A stretch of DNA of 64,000 bases from Acinetobacter sp. S54 (lineage in GTDB: Bacteria; Pseudomonadota; Gammaproteobacteria; Pseudomonadales; Moraxellaceae): assembly GCF_016624945.1 (NCBI RefSeq), contig NZ_JACVUI010000003.1, positions 124,001 to 188,000 of the forward strand, written 5' to 3'. Positions 57,954-64,000 of this stretch are shown one piece after another; within the stretch, counting starts at the first letter, position 1, and the number at the start of each line of letters is the position of its first letter. The position numbers were made by a program, and so were the translations under genes. The notes under the pieces were generated by a model. That model saw only the letters and a list, made by a program, of their open reading frames with translations, did no database searches and was not told where the DNA came from.

Positions 57954-58898
57954 ATGTCATCAAACTTGCCTGTGATTAACCTAATGGGACCGACTGCAAG
58001 CGGAAAGACTGCGTTGGCATGTGATTTATATGAACGTGGACAGTTTGAAATCATTTCTGTGGATTCAGCACTGGTTTATCGGGATATGGATATTGGTACG
58101 GCTAAACCTACAAAACAGGAGCAGGCGCAATATCCACATCATCTGATTGATATTATCTCGCCTTTAGACGTTTATTCTGCTGCTCAGTTTGTAGAGGATG
58201 CTTGTCTATTGATCGATGAAATTCATGCAAGAGGTAAAACTCCGATTTTAGTAGGGGGAACGATGCTGTATTTTAAAGCGCTGCTTGAAGGGCTTTCAGA
58301 TCATTTACCTAACGCGGATGCACAAATCAGAGCAGAAATAGAGCACAAAGCAAATGAGCAAGGCTGGCAGGCTATTTATGATGAATTGGTAAACGTAGAT
58401 CCTTTGGCAGGGCAGAAGTTCAAAGTATCTGACAAACAAAGAATTATCCGAGCACTTGAGGTATTTAAAATTACGGGTAAGCCCATTACACAATTACAAG
58501 CCGAACAACCTAAAAACTTACCATATCGCTACATATTTCATAATTATGCGTTGCTCCCAGATCGAGTAGAATTACATAAGCGAATCGAGCAAAGATTGCG
58601 AAGTATGTGGAATATCGGTTTTTTAAATGAAGTTGAGAGCTTGATTGAAAAATACGATATTTGTGACGATTTGCCCTCAATGCGCTGTGTTGGCTATCGC
58701 CAAGCGCTCGATTTTTTGATAAAAAGTGATAGAAGTCACAAAAATAAGATGGAGATGGAAGATAAAGCATTATTTTCGACACGACAACTTGCAAAACGTC
58801 AATATACTTGGTTACGTTCTTTGCAAGAAACACACTGTTTTAAAACGTATTTAACGATAAAGCAAGCTCAAGAAGACTTGCGAAACTCTTATGGATAA
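57954..58898 (+). CDS. miaA: tRNA dimethylallyltransferase
   Basis: 314 residues. It transfers an isopentenyl group to A37 of tRNAs that read codons starting with U. P-loop [13 protein letters not shown] at the start, then [17 protein letters not shown] and [15 protein letters not shown], all intact. Classical position between mutL and hfq. A hairpin-plus-T run follows and may set the ratio of miaA to hfq transcript. Confidence 0.96.
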   Translation: MSSNLPVINLMGPTASGKTALACDLYERGQFEIISVDSALVYRDMDIGTAKPTKQEQAQYPHHLIDIISPLDVYSAAQFVEDACLLIDEIHARGKTPILVGGTMLYFKALLEGLSDHLPNADAQIRAEIEHKANEQGWQAIYDELVNVDPLAGQKFKVSDKQRIIRALEVFKITGKPITQLQAEQPKNLPYRYIFHNYALLPDRVELHKRIEQRLRSMWNIGFLNEVESLIEKYDICDDLPSMRCVGYRQALDFLIKSDRSHKNKMEMEDKALFSTRQLAKRQYTWLRSLQETHCFKTYLTIKQAQEDLRNSYG

Positions 58899-58913
58899 AG
58901 CAAAATTTACATA

Positions 58914-58958
58914 CTGTCTTTTTTATAATTTTTAATTGAAAACTAAAGACGGTTTTTT
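58914..58958 (+). terminator. Terminator or attenuator between miaA and hfq
   Basis: CTGTCTTT at 58914-58921 pairs with AAAGACGG at 58945-58952 (one G-U), followed by six T. It lies between the miaA stop and the hfq ribosome site. Confidence 0.55.
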
Positions 58959-58989
58959 GCGCTGATTTTTAATTTTTTGGAGTTATAAC

Positions 58990-59517
58990 ATGTCTAAAGG
59001 TCAAACTTTACAAGATCCGTTCTTAAATTCTCTCCGTAAAGAGCGTATTCCTGTTTCCATTTTCCTTGTGAACGGTATTAAGCTACAAGGTCATATTGAA
59101 TCTTTTGACCAATACGTTGTCCTGTTAAAAAACACAGTAAGCCAAATGGTTTATAAGCACGCAATTTCTACAGTTGTGCCTGCTCGTAATCCACGTCCAG
59201 CTGGTGCTCCTGCGACAGGTGGTCAGAGTGGTGGCTTTGGTGCTCAGGGTAGCGGGTTTGGCGGTCAAGGTGGCGGCTTCGGTGGTCAAGGTGGTGGCTT
59301 CGGTGGTCAGGGCGGTGGCTTTGGTGGTCAAGGCGGTGGCTTTGGTGGTCAAGGTGGTGGCTTCGGTGGTCAAGGTGGTGGCTTCGGTGGTCAAGGTGGC
59401 GGCTTCGGTGGTCAAGGCGGTGGTTTTGGCGGTCAAGGCGGTTTTGGCGGTCAATCATCAGGTTTTGATGGCGAGACAAAATTTGAAGATAATCAAGAAG
59501 ACGAAAATAATCGTTAA
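58990..59517 (+). CDS. hfq: RNA chaperone Hfq with long Gly-rich tail
   Basis: 175 residues; ordinary Hfq is about 80-100. The Sm-like core is residues 7-68 ([29 protein letters not shown]), which binds sRNAs and A-rich mRNA as a hexamer. Residues 87-155 are ten copies of a GGGFGGQ-type heptad, then an acidic end ([12 protein letters not shown]). The long Gly-rich tail is known in Acinetobacter Hfq. GGAG precedes the ATG. Confidence 0.96.
   Translation: MSKGQTLQDPFLNSLRKERIPVSIFLVNGIKLQGHIESFDQYVVLLKNTVSQMVYKHAISTVVPARNPRPAGAPATGGQSGGFGAQGSGFGGQGGGFGGQGGGFGGQGGGFGGQGGGFGGQGGGFGGQGGGFGGQGGGFGGQGGGFGGQGGFGGQSSGFDGETKFEDNQEDENNR
59248..59454 (+). repeat. 21-bp tandem repeat in hfq, about ten copies
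   Basis: Nine and a half copies or more of a 21-base unit encoding GGGFGGQ; the copies differ only at synonymous third positions, and the final unit is three bases shorter. Repeats of this kind change copy number by slippage. Confidence 0.93.
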
Positions 59518-59537
59518 TCGATGATCTTAAAGAAAAG

Positions 59538-59562
59538 CCCCGATATGATCGGGGTTTTTTTG
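59538..59562 (+). terminator. Terminator after hfq
   Basis: CCCCGAT at 59538-59544 pairs with ATCGGGG at 59548-59554, 3-base loop, followed by seven T. Strong intrinsic terminator. Confidence 0.88.
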
Positions 59563-59592
59563 ATTAGAATTTGGATTAATTTATCAATTGAA

Positions 59593-59620
59593 CAAAAAAA
59601 TAGCCCGCAAATGCGAGCTA
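59593..59620 (-). terminator. Terminator after surA
   Basis: TAGCCCGC/GCGAGCTA stem (59601-59608 with 59613-59620) with one mismatch, followed on the minus strand by seven T. Confidence 0.75.
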
Positions 59621-59638
59621 CTTTTACTCATGTATATT

Positions 59639-60979
59639 TTATGATTTGGCCTTATTTTGTTCTTGAAGGACTTTTTTATCCAAATTTGGATCTTTGATTT
59701 CAACATAAGCGTTAGACCGTACTTCACGTAACCAGCTGTCCACTTCTGTATCAAATTGACGTTCACCTAAAATTTGACGCGCCATACGTTCTTGATACTC
59801 ATGTGTCATATCCTGTTTGCGCGCATCTTGTACCTGCAAAATATGCCACCCAAACTGAGTTTGAAATGGTTCGCTAATTTGCCCAACAGGTGTATTCTTC
59901 ATTTTTTCATCAAACTCAGGAACCATCATACCAGGCGTTACCCAGCCCAGACTACCTCCATCACGTGCAGAACCCGGATCGTTAGAGAAAGTGGCTGCCA
60001 AAGTAGCAAAATCTTCACCTGCTTTTAAACGATTATAAAGGCTTGTAATCATTTGCTTAGCATTTTCAGGGCTAACGACTTCAGAAGGCTGAATTAGAAT
60101 ATGACGAGTTTTATATTGTTCAACCATTGCTTTCTGATCACTAGTTTTGCGATCAAGTAATTTTAAAACATGGATCCCATCGCGTACATTAATTAATTCA
60201 GTAGTTTGTCCTGTTTGTAATGCGCTCACTCGTGCTGCAAGTTCGGCTGGAATATCTGCTAAGTCACGATAGCCCATATCTGCCCCTTCAACCTTAATAT
60301 CCTTGGTTGAATACGTTTTACCAATACTCGCAATATCATCACTACTATTGAGCGCAGTTTTGACTTCTTGAGCAACCTGATTAAGTTGTTCTGGATCAGC
60401 ACTGGTACTTGAAATACGAGCATGTAAGACGTGTACTTGACTGCCTAACATTGCCTGACCCTGAGGGGATTTTAAAAAGTTAGCAACGTCTTGATCACTA
60501 ATTTTAATACGTGACATCACTTGTTGCTGACGTAGACGGCTAATCGCAAGATCTTCGCCAATACGATCACGTAACGATGCATAAGTACCTGGAGCAATTG
60601 CATCAAGCTTTTGCTGAAAAGCCTCAAGTGATTTACTGCCAGACTGATTGGCTACTTTGAGTACGGCTTCATTCAGGGCTTTTTCATCTGGTTTGATGCC
60701 ATAACGTTTCACTTGTTCAAGTTGCGCTTCACGCAAGATAAGCTGGTCTAAAACTTGGAGTTGTAAATATTGTTCTGGTGGAACCTGTTTTTTTTGTGCT
60801 TGTAACTGATGTTCGGCTTCGGTAACACCTTGCTCTAAATCGCTTTTTAAGATGACACTATTGTCCACAATTGCAATGACTTCATCAGAAGGAGTTGCAG
60901 CAAAACTATGCATTGATGAAGAAACAACCGCTGCGAGGGCAGTTGCTTTAAATAACTGTTTTAAATACTTTGTCTTCAT
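59639..60979 (-). CDS. surA: Periplasmic chaperone/peptidyl-prolyl isomerase SurA
   Basis: 446 residues from the ATG at 60979. SurA escorts outer-membrane proteins to the BAM complex. A signal peptide (MKTKYLKQLFKATALAAVVSSSMHSFA) is followed by an N-terminal chaperone domain and two parvulin domains, the second with the clearer motif (TRHILIQPSEVV to FGWHILQVQDARKQDM). The start overlaps the lptD stop by one base, so the pair is translated together, as in most gammaproteobacteria. Confidence 0.95.
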   Translation of the reverse strand: MKTKYLKQLFKATALAAVVSSSMHSFAATPSDEVIAIVDNSVILKSDLEQGVTEAEHQLQAQKKQVPPEQYLQLQVLDQLILREAQLEQVKRYGIKPDEKALNEAVLKVANQSGSKSLEAFQQKLDAIAPGTYASLRDRIGEDLAISRLRQQQVMSRIKISDQDVANFLKSPQGQAMLGSQVHVLHARISSTSADPEQLNQVAQEVKTALNSSDDIASIGKTYSTKDIKVEGADMGYRDLADIPAELAARVSALQTGQTTELINVRDGIHVLKLLDRKTSDQKAMVEQYKTRHILIQPSEVVSPENAKQMITSLYNRLKAGEDFATLAATFSNDPGSARDGGSLGWVTPGMMVPEFDEKMKNTPVGQISEPFQTQFGWHILQVQDARKQDMTHEYQERMARQILGERQFDTEVDSWLREVRSNAYVEIKDPNLDKKVLQEQNKAKS

Positions 60980-63438
60980 TAACGTTGTGTCCAAGATTGA
61001 TTAGTTTCTTTAAAGCCTAAAACTCGATTTTCCATAATAGATGCAAGTTTATTATTTACACCACCTAAGCCTTTCAGGGTAAGTTCGACCATGACTGCTT
61101 TTTTCACATTAACATTCGGATCGTTTGGATCATCAAGGTCATTGTAGTAAGAGCGACCATAGACTGAAACGCCCCAACAGCATGATTCGTAATTTACACC
61201 AAGTAAATATTCACGTGCGACACTATTATCAAGGTCGTATTGAACATGTCCCATAATACGCCAATTGTTATGAATAGGTTGTATAAAGGATGCAACAACC
61301 TGATCATAGGTGTTTTGACGATCTGGAATATCTTTACGATAGAAATAGCCTAAGTTATACAGATTTCCTTTATCACCTGTGTAGTACATTTGAAAATCGC
61401 GCTGCGAATTTGTCCCATTAGACATCCAGGCCGAGTTTGCGCCAATGGTAAAGTGCTGAGACAACTGGCTAGATAAACTAACCACAGGCCCCGTATTTTT
61501 TTCTGTATCGATCTGATCATTGTTGACTAAAGTGACACGTCTATCTTCAAAATAGTAGCTCTGTCCTACACTGGCGCGCAGTCGCTCTAAACCTTCAGGA
61601 TCAAATAAACTATAGCTCACCCCCAAAGACATGAAATTATTGTCTTCTAAACGGTCATGCCCATAGAAACGATACGGGTTAAATAACTGATCATAGTTAA
61701 TCGAAGCAGTCGTCGTATCAAAGTTTGGATAATCAGTCTGGTTTTTGTAAGGGGCATAAGCATAGAAGGCGCGAGGTGTAATCGTTTGTAGATATTTGCC
61801 GTCTTTTTCAAAGGTTAAACCTGTATCCAGACTAAATTGTGGGACAACCACTGATTTATTTTTATCGTTTGCAGTCGCACCACCTTCAGGGTACAACGCA
61901 TTAATGGTGTTTTCATCATAGAACGTATTAATACTACGCACGGATACTTCTGGAATTGCAAAAGCATAGGTGTTTCTGAAGTTATAACGTGCTGCCAATT
62001 GGTTATAGATACGTGTACCACTAGGCTGAGTGCTATAGTTGGTTGTATCACTAATATCTTTCTTGAAATAAGCAGTATCGTTGTTAAATTCGTATTGTAA
62101 ACCTAGTGGGTTGCCTGTGACATAATTCAATAAAAACTGTGGCAGGCGGGCATAAGGACGATCAACATCAGATACCGTTTTATCCAGAGTTTGGAAGTCT
62201 TCGACTTTTAATTGGGCTTTTAAACCAGGAATTTGATCTTTGTAGTTCAGCACCCAAGCACGACGTAAGTTCAAGTCTGTTTTCGAATCAGGGCTCGAAT
62301 TTAAGTCTGCGGTAAAATCTTTATCGGAGGCATAACTGTATTCTAGATTGGTTGACCAGTAATCATTGATATCCCAGTTATGTAGAAACTTTAAATCTTT
62401 ACGGTCTTTGTTGTCATATTTTTTATCGTCAGGTAAATAAGCACCTGAGATTTTACCTTCACCAAAATTTTCGGTCATATATCTGAATTGACCTTCTAAC
62501 ATTGTTCCACGATCTGCATAGTAACGCGGGGTTACGGTTGCATCGTAATTAGGAGCTAGATTCAGATAAACAGGAACAGCTAGTTCAAAACCACCATCAT
62601 TGGAGAAGCCAAATGTTGGATTTAAAATCCCGGTTGTTCTACGGTCATCAATCGGGAAATTAAAATAAGGTACAGCCAGAACAGGTACGTCTTTTACATA
62701 AAGTTTCGTTCCTTTAGTTACACCGCGACCGCTGTCCTGATCCAGCTTGATTTCTTTGGCCTTAATTTGCCACGTTGGCTTTTCTTCAGGAGGGCAAGTG
62801 GTGTAAGTGGCATCATGCAATACCATTGTTGTTGGCGAAGTTCGATTGATCTGCTGCGCATGACCATGTGCGTGTTGTTGCTCAGAGATATAAAAACTGT
62901 TATTTAAGTCGCCAGTTTGAGTTTTTAAATTGTAATTGATCTTATCGCTTTGAGACAGAAGACCACTTTGAGCAAGCTGTACATGACCCTCAGCATTCGC
63001 ATACGTTTGTGTCTGATCAATGATGACTTTATCGGCACGGATTGATCTACCTTCCTGATCAATAACCACATTGCCGCTTAACTCGGAGTCGCCTTTAGGA
63101 TTGTAATGTCCATAGTCTGCGGTTACCACTGAAGTCGCTTGGGCAGGGTCAGAAGCCTGAGCAGTCGGGCTAATTGGCGTAATCCAGGTTCCTTTACAAA
63201 ATGCAGAACTTAATGATTTTGTATCCCTAATCTGTGCTTCAGGGGCAGATTTATCCACATAATATTGTTCAAAAAATTCCTGACCAGGGTAGGCTTTTTG
63301 AATACTTTCTTTGAGCTGTTTGTTATCGATGCTAGAAATCGCACTGTCCGACTCAGCATAACTTGATTGTATGGAGCCGCCACATAAAAGTGTCAAGATA
63401 GCGGTCGCTAAAGGATTAAATTTAAACTGATGCTTCAT
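60979..63438 (-). CDS. lptD: LPS assembly outer-membrane protein LptD
   Basis: 819 residues from the ATG at 63438. It inserts lipopolysaccharide or lipooligosaccharide in the outer leaflet with LptE. Signal peptide, then an OstA/LptA-like jellyroll (about 105-240, with SGNVVIDQEGRSIRADKVII), then the large barrel. Disulfide cysteines are conserved: Cys81, Cys215 and a CC pair in YESCCWG. Its signal peptide (MKHQFKFNPLATAILTLL) supports the start. One-base overlap with surA. Confidence 0.96.
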   Translation of the reverse strand: MKHQFKFNPLATAILTLLCGGSIQSSYAESDSAISSIDNKQLKESIQKAYPGQEFFEQYYVDKSAPEAQIRDTKSLSSAFCKGTWITPISPTAQASDPAQATSVVTADYGHYNPKGDSELSGNVVIDQEGRSIRADKVIIDQTQTYANAEGHVQLAQSGLLSQSDKINYNLKTQTGDLNNSFYISEQQHAHGHAQQINRTSPTTMVLHDATYTTCPPEEKPTWQIKAKEIKLDQDSGRGVTKGTKLYVKDVPVLAVPYFNFPIDDRRTTGILNPTFGFSNDGGFELAVPVYLNLAPNYDATVTPRYYADRGTMLEGQFRYMTENFGEGKISGAYLPDDKKYDNKDRKDLKFLHNWDINDYWSTNLEYSYASDKDFTADLNSSPDSKTDLNLRRAWVLNYKDQIPGLKAQLKVEDFQTLDKTVSDVDRPYARLPQFLLNYVTGNPLGLQYEFNNDTAYFKKDISDTTNYSTQPSGTRIYNQLAARYNFRNTYAFAIPEVSVRSINTFYDENTINALYPEGGATANDKNKSVVVPQFSLDTGLTFEKDGKYLQTITPRAFYAYAPYKNQTDYPNFDTTTASINYDQLFNPYRFYGHDRLEDNNFMSLGVSYSLFDPEGLERLRASVGQSYYFEDRRVTLVNNDQIDTEKNTGPVVSLSSQLSQHFTIGANSAWMSNGTNSQRDFQMYYTGDKGNLYNLGYFYRKDIPDRQNTYDQVVASFIQPIHNNWRIMGHVQYDLDNSVAREYLLGVNYESCCWGVSVYGRSYYNDLDDPNDPNVNVKKAVMVELTLKGLGGVNNKLASIMENRVLGFKETNQSWTQR

Positions 63439-63557
63439 TGTTTCATTAACCAAGTATGCTAATTCGCAATTAATTATTGTCGCATCATAGAGAAAAAGTT
63501 TATAAGTGGCTACACTTATGACTTCAAAATCTCAGCTAGTTTTAGATTTTATTGCAA

Positions 63558-64000
63558 ATGAATACACAACGTGAACAATTGATACAATCATGGATTGCCT
63601 CGGCTTTGAATACTGAAGATTTTCAGGTTCACTTTTTAGCTGGAGATGCGAGTTTCCGACGCTATGCACGCGTCACTTACCAAAATAATACCTATATGTT
63701 GATGGATGCGCCACCTGAAAAAGAAGATTGTCGTCCCTTTGTGACGATTGACGAATTTTTTGATCAACATGGTGTTCGTGTACCACATATTATTGCCAAG
63801 GATTTAGAACAAGGGTTCTTGTTACTTGAAGATTTTGGTGATGTATTATTATCGACTTTATTGAATGATATTACCGTTGATCATTATTACTTACAAAGCT
63901 TTAAACAGTTGATTCAGTTGCAATCGATTCGAGGTGATGCTCATTTTCCTGCTTATTCATATGAAAAGTTAATGATGGAAATGAAGCTTCTAACCGATTG
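63558..64000 (+). CDS. amgK: AmgK-like sugar kinase, C-terminus outside window
   Basis: First 147 codons of a gene that runs off the right edge. The N-terminus with FLAGDASFRRYARV and YMLMDAPPEKEDCRPF is typical of the aminoglycoside-phosphotransferase-fold AmgK, which phosphorylates N-acetylmuramate and N-acetylglucosamine in cell-wall recycling. Divergent from lptD, the order seen in other Acinetobacter and Pseudomonas genomes, where murU usually follows. Confidence 0.85.
   Translation, partial: MNTQREQLIQSWIASALNTEDFQVHFLAGDASFRRYARVTYQNNTYMLMDAPPEKEDCRPFVTIDEFFDQHGVRVPHIIAKDLEQGFLLLEDFGDVLLSTLLNDITVDHYYLQSFKQLIQLQSIRGDAHFPAYSYEKLMMEMKLLTD

Noticed and set aside
59125..59524. Antisense and alternate-frame open frames with Thr-Thr-Glu-Ala or His-Leu-Asp-His repeats over hfq
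   Set aside because: They are shadows of the 21-bp Gly-rich repeat of hfq; the sense frame has the conserved Sm core and a ribosome site.

Overview
The window is a 64-kb chromosomal segment from a low-GC gammaproteobacterium, almost certainly Acinetobacter. The markers are a long glycine-rich Hfq, an Acinetobacter-type periplasmic glutaminase-asparaginase, a 476-residue AlaA-type aminotransferase, the lptD-surA pair next to an AmgK-type kinase, and the tsaE-mutL-miaA-hfq block. Both ends cut through genes: an oxidoreductase on the left and the AmgK-like kinase on the right. I see no rRNA, tRNA, insertion sequence or prophage.

Layout. 1-2.2 kb: a sugar isomerase/oxidoreductase pair and queH. 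2.5-6.0 kb: an iron-related block (DUF3649, PepSY, DUF3325, and a convergent DUF4198 protein), with a Fur-box-like site before each transcription unit. 6-12 kb: a membrane diguanylate cyclase, a heme-oxygenase-fold metalloenzyme and two lipoproteins. 12-20 kb: cysE, trmJ, dnaE, asparaginase and an aminotransferase with an unusual N-terminal extension. 20-26.6 kb: msrB and a glutathione peroxidase, an AraC/LysE pair, a TonB receptor broken by deletion, and an intact TonB receptor whose start site lies in a predicted hairpin. 26.6-35 kb: dapC, glnD, purT, small envelope proteins, Mn-type superoxide dismutase behind a strong Fur box, and ychF. 35-42 kb: one sulfur-scavenging operon (two SfnB-type flavoproteins, an LLM monooxygenase and a MetQ-MetN-MetI transporter). 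42-51 kb: GST, an aldehyde dehydrogenase, a DASS transporter, a voltage-gated-type K+ channel, an MFS exporter, metR, a GAF-GGDEF cyclase and a DUF441 protein. 51.5-52.7 kb: a CRISPR array of 17 repeats with a type I-F-like repeat and no cas genes in the window. 52.8-64 kb: two pseudouridine synthases, a GNAT protein, a lone RelB/DinJ-like antitoxin, tsaE-mutL-miaA-hfq, surA-lptD and the start of an amgK-like gene.

How the genes work together. Three themes recur. Iron limitation and oxidative stress are served by the TonB receptors, the PepSY block, MnSOD, MsrB and the peroxidase. Sulfur and methionine supply is served by the SfnB/LLM/MetNIQ operon, cysE and metR, which carries its own MetR box. 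Cyclic-di-GMP signalling is served by two GGDEF proteins. The observations most worth a second look are a FourU-like hairpin over the TonB-receptor start site, the cas-less CRISPR array, the N-terminal extension on the aminotransferase, a Glu-to-Gln change in the MutL endonuclease motif, and the collapsed TonB receptor. None of these has been checked against databases.
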